Shown: piece after piece, positions 33,550-42,619 of the stretch
Layout of the letters: each line of letters starts with the position of its first letter
How positions within the stretch are numbered: position 1 is the stretch's first letter
Origin: Clostridium sp. C2-6-12
GTDB lineage: Bacteria > Bacillota > Clostridia > Clostridiales > Clostridiaceae
Assembly (NCBI RefSeq): GCF_009928485.1
Contig: NZ_JAABNP010000015.1
Span: 16,316-80,315 of the forward strand
Reading direction: 5' to 3'
DNA: 64,000 nt
Program-made: the position numbers and the translations under genes
Notes under the pieces: generated by a model
What the model saw: the letters and a program-made list of their open reading frames with translations, nothing else
Database searches by the model: none
Told to the model about the DNA's origin: nothing

Positions 33550-34266
33550 TTACATTGTCCATATTTCGCCAGTATCAGTTGTTATATAATTTCCTCTATC
33601 ATCTGTAACTGGCTCTTTCAATGGATATAATGTTACATTTTCTATACCAACATTTTGTCCTATCGCTATATTAACTTTTCCTTTACTTTCTATATCCTTA
33701 GGTGTATATGGATATACGGTTATTTTTTCGCCCGCTAAAAGTACAGTATTATATATTGTTTTGGCTTTAGTTGTTAAAAATATGTTAATATACTCAATCC
33801 ATGATCTCTTATTTTTATAGGCATTTATAAGTGCATCTAATTTTTCAATGCTTTCCTTTGAAGCTCCAGTCTCTGTTACATCAATGTCAAGTCCAAAAAA
33901 ATAAGGCTTACCGCCATATTCAAACCACTCTTTTAATACTGTTCTTCCAAATATCGCTGAAACTGCATCGCTTACCGCCTGTGGTGTACCCTTGATTTTA
34001 TGAAGTTTAGGTGATAATTTAATTAATGCTCTCTTCTTATCTAATGGTAAAGTATAATCATAAAAATCAACATGAAATTGCCAAGCTAATTCGTCGATAA
34101 GTTCTTCACTTAATTCATCTATTCTTCCATATATAAAAACCTCTTCAACAAGTTTATTTATTTCTTCTAAATGTGGAGTAAGTGCTTCGCAAAGAGCTTG
34201 TATCATTGGATCTTGCTGTAAATATGCTGTTTGTAGTTCCAATAAATTAAAATTACTGAGATCCAT
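33550..34266 (-). CDS. baseplate/tail protein I (P2 gpI-like)
   Basis: This 238-residue protein matches the gpI family pattern: LCEALTPHLEEINKLVEEVF, DELAWQFHVDFYDYTLPLDK, RALIKLSPKLHKIKGTPQAV, AISAIFG-type continuation. It links the baseplate wedge to the fibre. It overlaps the gpJ stop by one base. The C-terminus is beta-rich and ends near the fibre gene. Confidence 0.88.
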   Translation of the reverse strand: MDLSNFNLLELQTAYLQQDPMIQALCEALTPHLEEINKLVEEVFIYGRIDELSEELIDELAWQFHVDFYDYTLPLDKKRALIKLSPKLHKIKGTPQAVSDAVSAIFGRTVLKEWFEYGGKPYFFGLDIDVTETGASKESIEKLDALINAYKNKRSWIEYINIFLTTKAKTIYNTVLLAGEKITVYPYTPKDIESKGKVNIAIGQNVGIENVTLYPLKEPVTDDRGNYITTDTGEIWTM

Positions 34267-35417
34267 TATTCCAATCCTCCATATTTAATTTTTATGCTAG
34301 ATACTTTCGCAACCTGATTTTCTTCTATAGCTTGATGAATTGGAGATACTAATTCAATTCTTCTAACACCTGAAATATTAGTTCCTTCTAAATCAATAGC
34401 TGCTGCATTTTGTATAAAATATTTTAATTCATCAGGACTTATTGCTTTTCCAATATCTCTTTGCTGCCATTTTATAAACTCCCTTATAGCTCCATCAGAA
34501 CAATCAAAATTAGTTCCTTCAATTGCTTTTCGCCATTCCCCTTCCTTAACAAAAAAGTTCTTATCTAAATAATAAGTTAATTCAATGCTATAATTTATTA
34601 CATCTGGAACAGCGGTTTCTACTTTATCTGTCAATGGGCGTTTATCTTTTGCTGCACATGCATCATAAATTTTATCTAATATTTCTTTACTGGGTAGTTC
34701 CCCACCATCTACAAGTGCATATATTCTTACTACTCCGGGTGAAGGTGATGTTATTTTTACGCTGGTGATAGAATTGTCAGCTGATAATGCATGATATTGA
34801 TATGCCCCTTCTGGACCAGCCGTACTAAGACTTTCCATATATAATCGTGCTCTTTGTCTGTATCTTTCATCACTTTCAACATCTGAACCACTTGCTGAAA
34901 TTTCAGTATTATATATCTCTGATACGTAAGGTATAGGATCTACTATATAATTTATTTTCTTGGGAAGAAAGCCATTATATTTTGCTCCTGTTTCTGCTGC
35001 AATAAGCGTAATTTCTGTTTGTGTTTCTCCTGCTTTTATTACCACATTATCTCTAATTAAAAAATTTAAATTTCCATCTGGAGTCACTTTTGTTCCTGAT
35101 TTAATTGGTACATCTTGATTTTGAATCTTTGATAGCTTAGCTATCCCTTTACAAAACGCTTTTGTATCATTTAATCTTTTTGTACTATAAACATCTTCTG
35201 CTAACCCATTTAATTTATCATCTCTTGCATTCCTTAACAGATTTTGGTTGCCTGTGTCATTAATAGAATTATACAATCCTATTATTATGGGAGATAATGA
35301 ATGTAGAAAGATATTTCTTTCATCACCATCACTCAACTTTATTCCAAGGTAACTCTCAACCGTGTTTAACATATCATCTAATATTTTTTGAGGTATAATT
35401 TCAACAAATTTAATCAT
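34266..35417 (-). CDS. baseplate protein J (P2 gpJ-like)
   Basis: A 383-residue baseplate wedge protein. Family motifs are NLLRNARDDKLNGLAEDVYS, GTKVTPDGNLNFLIRDNVVI, AAETGAKYNGF, DVESDERYRQRARLYMESLS and YQYHALSADNSITSVKITSP. It is needed for baseplate assembly. Its ATG overlaps the end of the gp25-like gene, and the order gp25-J-I is the standard one. Confidence 0.93.
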   Translation of the reverse strand: MIKFVEIIPQKILDDMLNTVESYLGIKLSDGDERNIFLHSLSPIIIGLYNSINDTGNQNLLRNARDDKLNGLAEDVYSTKRLNDTKAFCKGIAKLSKIQNQDVPIKSGTKVTPDGNLNFLIRDNVVIKAGETQTEITLIAAETGAKYNGFLPKKINYIVDPIPYVSEIYNTEISASGSDVESDERYRQRARLYMESLSTAGPEGAYQYHALSADNSITSVKITSPSPGVVRIYALVDGGELPSKEILDKIYDACAAKDKRPLTDKVETAVPDVINYSIELTYYLDKNFFVKEGEWRKAIEGTNFDCSDGAIREFIKWQQRDIGKAISPDELKYFIQNAAAIDLEGTNISGVRRIELVSPIHQAIEENQVAKVSSIKIKYGGLE

Positions 35418-35703
35418 TTATACTAACCACCACCTTTATCTCTAGATTTTCTGATTCAATTATATCAACTTTTTTTACTGTAACTTTTGGCTCATATATC
35501 TGTATCAAATCGTATGTTTCTTCAATTAAAGCATTCCTATTTTTATTAGTCTTATCTATATTTTTAGGATTTCTTCCCATAAGTCTGTTATATGGAACTT
35601 CATTTTTAATTGTATTTATTATGTTATTTACGTTTTGAAGAATTCTCTTATCCCCTTTAACGTTCCAATCAATTGAATCAGAACTTTTTATTACATAATC
35701 CAT
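35410..35703 (-). CDS. baseplate wedge protein, gp25/gpW (lysozyme-like fold) family
   Basis: A 97-residue protein (MDYVIKSSDSIDWNVKGDKR, then ILQNVNNIINTIKNEVPYNR). The GW_gp25 pattern of a repeated helix with VPYNR and FGS-like core is visible, though this is a divergent member. The start at 35703 follows GGAGGATAGT. It lies immediately before gpJ. Confidence 0.8.
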   Translation of the reverse strand: MDYVIKSSDSIDWNVKGDKRILQNVNNIINTIKNEVPYNRLMGRNPKNIDKTNKNRNALIEETYDLIQIYEPKVTVKKVDIIESENLEIKVVVSIND

Positions 35704-35704
35704 A

Positions 35705-36238
35705 CTATCCTCCAAAAACGTCATTTTCTAGTGCTGCAACTTTTGCTGCATCTTCAGCTGACATTGTATTTTCGCCATTTGATTTTGCTTTCTTTTTTGC
35801 TTTAGAAGATTTACCTTCTTTAGATTTATCTTCTTTCTTAACACCTGCTCTAACATATTCTTCAAAACTTAGTTTCAATGTTGCTTTTATCATTTTCTCA
35901 CCAAAGAACTCTGAATCTGAAATATCTACCTTTTTAAGTAAATATTTATTTGTACTTACAGGATTATCTCCTATAAATAGCATATATGGTTCACCTGCTT
36001 CGCAAATTGCTCCCCATGCTTCAACTTCTGTATTAACATCAATTGTAGGGCTTTGCATTAATTTTATAGCAAAGCTAGGATCTTGAAGTCCTTTTCCTTT
36101 AATATAACTTGATGGTTTATCTCCATCCACCTCCTGGCTTTCTACATTTAATGTGAAAGATTTACTGTATCCATCAAATGTGTAGATTTTATTAGAGCTT
36201 ACTTCAAATAATTTACCTGCAAAGCCTCCTAATTGCAT
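35705..36238 (-). CDS. tail protein, gpU-like, with extended basic C-terminus
   Basis: A 177-residue protein; residues about 1-130 follow the gpU pattern (LGGFAGKLFEV at the start, then a beta-rich core with MLFIGDNPVSTNKYLLKKVD and FFGEKMIKATLKLSFEEYV). gpU is a tail terminator or tail-assembly protein. The last 45 residues are a Lys/Glu/Ser-rich extension (KKEDKSKEGKSSKAKKKAKS) absent from the typical family. Its stop overlaps the start of the gp25-like gene. Confidence 0.65.
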   Translation of the reverse strand: MQLGGFAGKLFEVSSNKIYTFDGYSKSFTLNVESQEVDGDKPSSYIKGKGLQDPSFAIKLMQSPTIDVNTEVEAWGAICEAGEPYMLFIGDNPVSTNKYLLKKVDISDSEFFGEKMIKATLKLSFEEYVRAGVKKEDKSKEGKSSKAKKKAKSNGENTMSAEDAAKVAALENDVFGG

Positions 36239-36242
36239 CTAA

Positions 36243-36476
36243 TCACCCCACTTTTGCAACAATTACACCATCTTTTAAATTATTATTATAGAAACATACT
36301 AGAACTGTATCTCCAAGAGAAATATCCGTTTTGGTTGTACATGTAGCCCCTAATGAACAATTAATGCATTTCATTGAATTAATGGGAAGCCAGTCGCTAA
36401 CAGCATTATCCATATCCTTAAATGTTACTTTTGCTGTATCTTCTTTTAGATCTGTTATCTCTCCAATCTTATTCAT
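36243..36476 (-). CDS. small OB-fold protein, gpV/spike N-terminal-like
   Basis: A 77-residue protein that forms a single beta barrel by pattern: KIGEITDLKEDTAKVTFKDM, then SDWLPINSM, then ISLGDTVLVCFYNNNLKDGV. This is the oligonucleotide-binding-like domain at the N-terminus of gpV-type tail spikes, without the needle part. It sits between gpD and gpU-like genes. Four Cys in MKCINCSLGATCTT could bind a metal. The true spike tip may be a separate domain not found here. Confidence 0.65.
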   Translation of the reverse strand: MNKIGEITDLKEDTAKVTFKDMDNAVSDWLPINSMKCINCSLGATCTTKTDISLGDTVLVCFYNNNLKDGVIVAKVG

Positions 36477-37400
36477 TTATATTTCCTCCAAAACTTTTCT
36501 AACTTTAACCTTTGTTTTACCTTGTACTAATTCTTGATAAACCCTATCTATTATATAATCTCCATTAAAATAATCTAATCTTTCAATTTTGACTTTTACA
36601 CCTGCAGCAATATTAGTATTCTTATTTAAATAAAAGTTCCCTATTGTTTCATACTTGTTGTAAGAGTTTAGAATATTTTTAGCAAATCTTTCTCCTTCAT
36701 AGCTATCATTCACTAATAAATTATTTATTTTTAGTACCTCTCCATAATTGTCTCTTATAAATTTACTTTTAATTATTTTTGAGGAACTATAACTTAATTC
36801 ACATCCACCATATATATTTTTAGATGTACTATTAAAAGAATATTTCCCTAAAAATTCTGTTGGATTTAGCGTTAATGCTTCTTTTTGAGTATTCAAAAAT
36901 TCTTCAGACACAATAATGGCTTTCCCATCACAAATTTTTAAATTATATCCCTCTAATTGGCATCTTTCATTTAAAAATTCAATATTATTTTTCTCTATTT
37001 GATCAACTCTTGAATATTCAAAATCTTTAACTGCTCCATAAGTTTCTATTTGTAAATCTATTTCTTTTGCAAGATCATTAATAAGAGTTGAAAATTTTAC
37101 ATTTTCCCATGTTCTAGTACGTTTAGTTTTAGCTTTTTTCTTAATAGATAGAGCTTTAATTGTATATATACCTCCACCACAGCCAAATTCATCAACGTAC
37201 ATTTTTCCTGTCGAGAATGGCTCTTCAATTACTTCAACAATGTGGTTTTTCTTAAACTCCCATTTTCTACATTCATTTTTTATATCCGCAAAAGTAATAG
37301 CAAGGCTATCCGCCTTGCCTCCCATATTATCGATAACTTCGCAACCAGAAACATTAATATCAATTTTAGTATTCTCATAAATTATTTTTATAAAAATCAC
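36477..37400 (-). CDS. late control protein D (P2 gpD-like baseplate hub)
   Basis: A 307-residue hub protein; gpD family features are VIDNMGGKADSLAITFAD, VDEFGCGGGIYTIKALSIKK and NEFLNERCQLEGY-like segments with the beta-rich C-terminal NYYDG-type core (DYFNGDYIIDRVYQELVQGK). The start is GTG at 37400, overlapping the gpX stop (GTGA), with GGAAAAGTAG upstream. Confidence 0.85.
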   Translation of the reverse strand: MIFIKIIYENTKIDINVSGCEVIDNMGGKADSLAITFADIKNECRKWEFKKNHIVEVIEEPFSTGKMYVDEFGCGGGIYTIKALSIKKKAKTKRTRTWENVKFSTLINDLAKEIDLQIETYGAVKDFEYSRVDQIEKNNIEFLNERCQLEGYNLKICDGKAIIVSEEFLNTQKEALTLNPTEFLGKYSFNSTSKNIYGGCELSYSSSKIIKSKFIRDNYGEVLKINNLLVNDSYEGERFAKNILNSYNKYETIGNFYLNKNTNIAAGVKVKIERLDYFNGDYIIDRVYQELVQGKTKVKVRKVLEEI

Positions 37401-37615
37401 CTACTTTTCCAAGGTGGCAGCGATGATGTATTTCTATCTTCTAATATTGGTATCATAAGCTCTATTCCATATTCAAACTGAATAACTCCTATATAATTAG
37501 GATTCATTTGAATTATAAAAATTGAATATGTCTCATCTCCATAGAAATCTAATGCAAGCTTGTCAAAAGTATCATTTTCATTTGTTATATGTGTATAATA
37601 CTTTCTAGCTGCCAT
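37397..37615 (-). CDS. tail protein X (LysM-like, P2 gpX)
   Basis: A 72-residue protein: YYTHITNENDTFDKLALDFY, then SIFIIQMNPNYIGVIQFEYG, then ELMIPIL. This is the LysM-like gpX domain that links tail tube and baseplate. It overlaps the end of the tape measure gene. The ribosome binding site is GAGGGAATG. Confidence 0.88.
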   Translation of the reverse strand: MAARKYYTHITNENDTFDKLALDFYGDETYSIFIIQMNPNYIGVIQFEYGIELMIPILEDRNTSSLPPWKSR

Positions 37616-39809
37616 AACATTCCCTCTTTTCTTCTTCTAAAGAATTTAGAACCATTTCTCTAAAGTCCTCAAAGCTTTGCTTTAATTTTTCAAAAGTTTC
37701 AGTGTCTACATTACCACTTATTTGAGGAGCAAAAACAAATTTATGTCCTCCTCCATTACCTTGATTTCCTGAATACCCAATTGCTGATGCAGTCTTTTCT
37801 AATAGAGATATACTTCTTGGATTGTTACGCTTAAGTGGAATTGCTGCTTCTGGTCCTGCATCTCCAAAAATAGAAGGTACATCAGTAAATCCACCATTCG
37901 CAAACATAGGTAAAGTTGGAATATTAACTCCAAAGTGTTGCCCACCTACTGCTGGAACCCATTCAGGAATATCAACTTGAATAGTTGAATTAATTCCACC
38001 TATAGCAGCATTTATTAATCCTATGACTGCATTAAGTGGAGCTTTCATTACTGATCCTATACCATTCATTATTCCTGAGAATATCTGAACTATTCCATTC
38101 CATGCTAATGACCAATCACCAGCAAATACTCCGCTTACAAAATCGATAACACCACTAAACACCATTTTTATAGCATCCCATATTCCACCTACTATATAGA
38201 AAAACGTATTAAGTATCTGACCTAAAGCTCCAAAAGAAGCTGACCAATCAGTCTGCATTGCACTTGTAAGCCATGAATCAAACGCTTGGATTCCTACCTG
38301 TATACTCTGCCACATTCCAATAAAGAAATTTCTAAACCCTTCTGAATTATTCCATAACCAAATAAATGCGGCTACTAAGGCTGCAATTCCTATTATAACT
38401 AAAGCTATAGGATTTGCACTCATAGCTGCATTTAATGCCCATTGTGCAGCAGTTTGTGCTCCTGTTGCTACTGTGCAAACACCTCTTACTACTGCATCCT
38501 TTGCATATATTGCAGCTGATTTTAACGACTCTATTCTTTCTGTTACTTTTAATGCATTTAAAATCCTATGCGCTCCACTCTGAACACCTGTCGCTACAGC
38601 CGAACCCTTTCTCAATATTGCATCTTTTGCATACAATCCATTAAGATATATTGTTTCAGCTCTATCTTTCATTTTTGCATAGCTCAATACTGAAAGTCCT
38701 GATTTTAGTATTACAACTGAATCATATACGCCTTTAATAGCTTGAACTCCTGAAGATACTGCACTTATTGCCTTCCATCCTAAAAAAGCCTTACCTACAT
38801 ATTCTGCTATTTGTATTATCTGTGGTCCATTATTCGAAACATAATTATATACTTCTCCTATTTTAGGAATTATATAATCTACTCCATTAGAAACATTTTG
38901 TGCAATTCCAGTGAATTTTTGTGCCCAAGCATCAAAAGTACCATCTGATTGCATTTGTGTTAATTTATCTGCCAGACCTGATACTTTTTGTTTAGCTATA
39001 TCAAAAGCTGAACCAGCAATTATATTACCTTTTTGATCTATTCCTGCAATTTGAGCAAGTCCATTTTTAGCAACACCAGTTATTGTAGACATTAATCCAT
39101 TAAATGACTTTGATTGAATCTCCATAGATCCAGCATATCGTTCTTTCATCAACGAAAACAGAGCAGCATTAAAAGCTTTTTGATTAGTAATCTGACCTTT
39201 ATTATTAACAATTTCTATCCCAGCTAAAGTTTTTGCTCCTTGAGCAACTATCATATTTTTAGTAATACCAAACTCTTTCATTCTCTCCAATTCACCAGTT
39301 TGTGCATCTGCAATAGCTTCTGTAGCTTGGTCAATAGATTTCCCCATAGCTGCTGCCATATCACCAGTAAGTGGTAATACTTTTTTTGCTTCAAGTCCAT
39401 AACTTGTAAGTTTTACTGTTGCATCTACTATTTCTCCAGTTTCAAACGGAGTTTTATTTGCATAATCATTTGCCCATGCAAATGTTTCAGCTGCTTTTGT
39501 ATTATCTTTCATAACAACATTTAATGTATTTCTATATTGCTCTAAACTTGCTGCTTGACTCAACATAGATTTACCAACCATAGTTCCAGCTGTTGCAACA
39601 GTACCAGTTACTAATGCTGCTTTTATTTTTCCCGAAACACCTTGAACTTGGCTTCCTGCATTTTGAGCAAGAGCTATGCTTCTAGAGTTTATTCTAGCTA
39701 TAGAATTTGAAGTTTTACTAGCATACTGTGCTAATCCGGCAAATGCTTTTTGAAGGCTTGGATTTAATATACCCCCTATTGCAATATTAGTCTGTAATGT
39801 TTTTGCCAA
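37605..39809 (-). CDS. tail tape measure protein
   Basis: This 734-residue protein sets tail length. It has a helical N-terminal region, a TP901-like core (about 90-300: NTLNVVMKDNTKAAETFAWA, then TPFETGEIVDATVKLTSYGL and GAKTLAGIEIVNNKGQIT), a hydrophobic section (about 465-610, including ANPIALVIIGIAALVAAFIW) and a C-terminal helix. The start is TTG at 39809, 6 bases after GAGGTGAAG. A length of about 730 residues would predict a tail near 110 nm. It follows the gpE/E' chaperone as usual. Confidence 0.9.
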   Translation of the reverse strand: MAKTLQTNIAIGGILNPSLQKAFAGLAQYASKTSNSIARINSRSIALAQNAGSQVQGVSGKIKAALVTGTVATAGTMVGKSMLSQAASLEQYRNTLNVVMKDNTKAAETFAWANDYANKTPFETGEIVDATVKLTSYGLEAKKVLPLTGDMAAAMGKSIDQATEAIADAQTGELERMKEFGITKNMIVAQGAKTLAGIEIVNNKGQITNQKAFNAALFSLMKERYAGSMEIQSKSFNGLMSTITGVAKNGLAQIAGIDQKGNIIAGSAFDIAKQKVSGLADKLTQMQSDGTFDAWAQKFTGIAQNVSNGVDYIIPKIGEVYNYVSNNGPQIIQIAEYVGKAFLGWKAISAVSSGVQAIKGVYDSVVILKSGLSVLSYAKMKDRAETIYLNGLYAKDAILRKGSAVATGVQSGAHRILNALKVTERIESLKSAAIYAKDAVVRGVCTVATGAQTAAQWALNAAMSANPIALVIIGIAALVAAFIWLWNNSEGFRNFFIGMWQSIQVGIQAFDSWLTSAMQTDWSASFGALGQILNTFFYIVGGIWDAIKMVFSGVIDFVSGVFAGDWSLAWNGIVQIFSGIMNGIGSVMKAPLNAVIGLINAAIGGINSTIQVDIPEWVPAVGGQHFGVNIPTLPMFANGGFTDVPSIFGDAGPEAAIPLKRNNPRSISLLEKTASAIGYSGNQGNGGGHKFVFAPQISGNVDTETFEKLKQSFEDFREMVLNSLEEEKRECYGS

Positions 39810-39813
39810 AACT

Positions 39814-40598
39814 TCACCTCTTCTCTTTATTCATCATTTTCTTATATTCAGAATTTCTTTTATCGGCTTCATCAGCTAAAGCTTCATAATACTCGAACAA
39901 ATCAATTAATGTCATTTCATAACAGTCTTTTCTAGAGTTTGAGGTCTCTAAAGTTATTTGTGCGACTATCTCTTTTAATTGTTTTCTTCTTGGTCTCCAC
40001 CCAAGCCTAACATAAAAAAATTCCTTGCACATGCAGCCGCCTTAACATAATCATATAATTCAAATTCTTTTACATGCTCATATTTAATATTTGCTGCTTC
40101 CGCAAACATTCTAGCAGCTATAATTGGATCTAGCTCATAACTTGAAGTAACAAAATACTTATCCTGCATTGCCTCTTTAAATACTTTTTCTATAGCGTTT
40201 CCACTTAATTTGTCAAAGTCATATTGAACTTCTGTAATTTCTACTCCCTCTATATTTATCGCCTTGCCTAATTTAATAACATTCTCTTTTTCTTCTCTTT
40301 GATTATCATTAAACAAATATGCTCTAACTAATGAAGTTGCCTTACTATAGTCAAGTGCATAAAATCTTTGTATATCCATATATGCTCTATTACTTGCCTC
40401 TGCAAATATTTTAGCTTCTATTACGGGGTCAAGCTCATAATTAACAGTAATTATATACCCTTCTTTAACTAAATCTTTAATTATCTCCTCAAGGTGATTT
40501 CCTGTTAAATTGGTAATATTATAATTAATTTCTTTTGTTTCTTCTCCATCAATCATTATTGGTTTCTTTAAAATCAGTACATTTTCCTTATTTTCCAT
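39814..40598 (-). CDS. gpE-E' tail assembly chaperone fusion made by -1 frameshift
   Basis: In frame 0 the gpE-like protein ends at 39975. A T7 slippery run (minus strand, 40020 to 40014) lets ribosomes slip back one base after codon 195. The product then continues for 66 residues in the -1 frame (YVRLGWRPRRKQLKEIVAQI and so on to MMNKEKR) to the stop at 39814. P2 and most long-tailed phages make their tape-measure chaperones this way. The frame-1 part has no start of its own with a ribosome binding site, which supports the frameshift. Confidence 0.85.
39975..40598 (-). CDS. tail assembly protein gpE with internal duplication
   Basis: A 207-residue protein made of two tandem gpE-like domains, about 8-95 and 108-198. 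Equivalent segments are GEETKEINYNITNLTGNHLE and GVEITEVQYDFDKLSGNAIE, then TVNYELDPVIEAKIFAEASN and TSSYELDPIIAARMFAEAAN. Typical gpE has one domain of about 90 residues. The second domain carries the frameshift site, so only it continues into E'. It probably binds the tape measure during tail assembly. The start has AGGAGG upstream. Confidence 0.85.
   Translation of the reverse strand: MENKENVLILKKPIMIDGEETKEINYNITNLTGNHLEEIIKDLVKEGYIITVNYELDPVIEAKIFAEASNRAYMDIQRFYALDYSKATSLVRAYLFNDNQREEKENVIKLGKAINIEGVEITEVQYDFDKLSGNAIEKVFKEAMQDKYFVTSSYELDPIIAARMFAEAANIKYEHVKEFELYDYVKAAACARNFFMLGLGGDQEENN
40014..40020 (-). other. programmed -1 frameshift slippery site
   Basis: TTTTTTT in the frame AAT-TTT-TTT-ATG allows both P-site and A-site tRNAs to re-pair with TTT after a -1 slip. 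It is located 40 bases before the frame-0 stop. Confidence 0.85.
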
Positions 40599-40621
40599 TG
40601 TATTTTCCTCCTAAATAAATT

Positions 40622-40650
40622 AAACAGCCAGAACGTTTTTCTAGCTGTTT
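40622..40650 (-). terminator. attenuator/terminator between tail tube and tail chaperone genes
   Basis: A 12-bp stem with one G-T pair (40622-40633 with 40639-40650) and a 5-base loop is followed by an interrupted T-rich tract on the minus strand. Partial termination here would make more sheath and tube than chaperone and tape measure. Confidence 0.65.
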
Positions 40651-40661
40651 ACTAATAATTT

Positions 40662-41183
40662 TTATAAATATTGATTTATGTCACTAAACATATCTTTACC
40701 ATTAACAATATAAACTCCATTAAGCTTATCAATATTAAGAATTTCTTTGCCATTTATTATTCTTCTATATGCTAAAACTTCATATGAATACTTTCCATCT
40801 TGTGCAGCCCCTGGTTCTAATTTCCCCTCTTCACCTTTTTTATTTATTACTTTTAAAAAAGCTTTATGTGCAATTGGAGAAATTCTTCCTGTTGATGGAT
40901 CTAAACTATCAGTAACCCATCTATATTCAATTTCACTTGCTGTTAGTAGTAATCCCATTTTTTCATTAGCTGTTCTCGTTTCAATTTCTGTTTCCATAGA
41001 GCCTATTTGACCATAAGTTGGAACATCAATTTCACCTATTATTCCAGATCCTTTGATTTTGTCTGTTAATTTTTCTATAGATGGCAACGTTACTGTTGTT
41101 GTATCAGGTATTTTAGTTGCATTACCATTTTCTCTTACATAGGCAGTATAATCTATTGTTTTATTGCTTATTACATCAGCCAT
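40662..41183 (-). CDS. major tail tube protein (P2 FII-like)
   Basis: A 173-residue tube protein of the contractile tail: TVTLPSIEKLTDKIKGSGII, then VPTYGQIGSMETEIETRTAN, and the C-terminal YRRIINGKEILNIDKLNGVY. These are signatures of the gpFII family. The ATG overlaps the last base of the sheath stop. High expression is expected; a hairpin follows the gene. Confidence 0.92.
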   Translation of the reverse strand: MADVISNKTIDYTAYVRENGNATKIPDTTTVTLPSIEKLTDKIKGSGIIGEIDVPTYGQIGSMETEIETRTANEKMGLLLTASEIEYRWVTDSLDPSTGRISPIAHKAFLKVINKKGEEGKLEPGAAQDGKYSYEVLAYRRIINGKEILNIDKLNGVYIVNGKDMFSDINQYL

Positions 41184-42604
41184 TAATTTTCCTCCTCTCC
41201 ATACAATGAATCAATTCCTTTTGAAGTATATTGAACCTTTTGTGTAATAGATTTAGCAGGTGGTGTATTTGTAACAAGTGTATTAAATGTAAAATCACCT
41301 TGTATTAAATCAGAACGCGAATTTTCATCTTTATCGAACTTAATTTCTCCGTATAATAGTTCTCCGGCACTTTTATATGCATTTAATATCATTTGTTCTG
41401 AATTAAGCAATGCATCAATATCATGTCTATTCATATGAGAATCAATTAAATCTATATTTCTAAGGTGAAAATCATTTAAAAGGTACTTATTCATCATTAT
41501 ATTTACATCAAATATTTCCTCTGGAGCTGTTGTTTCTATATAATCATAGTTCGCCATATGTGGTCCCCATAGAACGTACTTACCAGCTGAATATATTGCT
41601 GTAGTTATGCCTTTTTCATTTAATCCATTGGCTTTTTCTTGGCTAAACTTAATTTTTTCTTTATTAACACTTAATCCATTTATATCTATGGCTTTATTTG
41701 AAGCACTTTCATATGGAACATCCTTGTTTTTTGCATCTGTTTGAAGTTTTCTTACTATTGCTACTATAGACATCCACAATTCTTTATCTCCAACTTTTAC
41801 TTTTGGCCAACAAACTTTTTCGGAGTTTGAATTGTATGCATTTTCAATTTTCCACTTAATTGCTGCCTCTCTTGAAGTTGCTGCCTTAGAGTCTATATCT
41901 GTATAGCAAACAGCCTCCCATCTATCTGTTATTTTCTTAGTTGACGATACTAAAGCTTGTTCTACCATTTTCATTTGTGAAAATCCTGGCGCAGCAATAA
42001 TTGCTGGTACTAAATTTAACTCTTCATATACATCCGCTATAGCTTTTATACCAGTTCTTTTTTCCTTTGCTTCATCGTAACTTCCAATTACGTTTTCAGG
42101 TGTAATTGCTGATGGATCTACTTTTTTATAAACCACCTCGGCTGTTGAATTTAATTTTAAAGAAGTGATTTGTAATTTTCCTGAATCGTTATATTTAATA
42201 TTGTAATCTTCCCCTAATACCGCAGCAGTAATTTCAATACTATCTATTAATGCATGATCTTCTATATAACCTATTCCATTTATAATAGGTATCTCTTTAG
42301 TTTCTTGACTTCCATTCGTTGTATCTAATACTATTACTACAATAGGTCCTATTTGCTGTATTTTATTTTCAAAATGAGCAAATACAACTCCTGATAATGT
42401 GAAAAGGTCAAAATCATCGTTTGGTCTGTATCCTAATTTGGTTTGTGCCTCTTCTAAATTTCTTATCAATAACGGAGTATTTATTACTCTTGTTTTTACT
42501 CTATGGATTGGAGCAGTTCCAACATATACTACAACGGTTTTAGTGGTTGTAATGGATTCTCCACTTGCAACCAACGTTCCGTATATACCATGTTTATATC
42601 CCAT
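41183..42604 (-). CDS. tail sheath protein (P2 FI-like)
   Basis: A 473-residue sheath protein whose contraction drives the tube through the wall. Motifs are TKTVVVYVGTAPIHRV and LGYRPNDDFDLFTLSGVVFA near the N-terminus, DVYEELNLVPAIIAAPGFSQ and DIDSKAATSREAAIKWK in the middle, and YVLWGPHMANYDYI in the C-terminal domain. Strong GGTGGTG ribosome binding site. Confidence 0.93.
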   Translation of the reverse strand: MGYKHGIYGTLVASGESITTTKTVVVYVGTAPIHRVKTRVINTPLLIRNLEEAQTKLGYRPNDDFDLFTLSGVVFAHFENKIQQIGPIVVIVLDTTNGSQETKEIPIINGIGYIEDHALIDSIEITAAVLGEDYNIKYNDSGKLQITSLKLNSTAEVVYKKVDPSAITPENVIGSYDEAKEKRTGIKAIADVYEELNLVPAIIAAPGFSQMKMVEQALVSSTKKITDRWEAVCYTDIDSKAATSREAAIKWKIENAYNSNSEKVCWPKVKVGDKELWMSIVAIVRKLQTDAKNKDVPYESASNKAIDINGLSVNKEKIKFSQEKANGLNEKGITTAIYSAGKYVLWGPHMANYDYIETTAPEEIFDVNIMMNKYLLNDFHLRNIDLIDSHMNRHDIDALLNSEQMILNAYKSAGELLYGEIKFDKDENSRSDLIQGDFTFNTLVTNTPPAKSITQKVQYTSKGIDSLYGEEEN

Positions 42605-42619
42605 GTTTTTAACACCACC

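Noticed and set aside
35673..36086. Plus-strand 137-codon frame opposite the gpU-like gene
   Set aside because: Antisense shadow of the Lys/Glu-rich minus-strand protein; no start signal.
39814..40032. 72-codon ORF starting with ATG at 40032 as an independent gene
   Set aside because: There is no ribosome binding site and the first six codons overlap gpE out of frame; the sequence is better explained as the E' extension reached by -1 frameshift.
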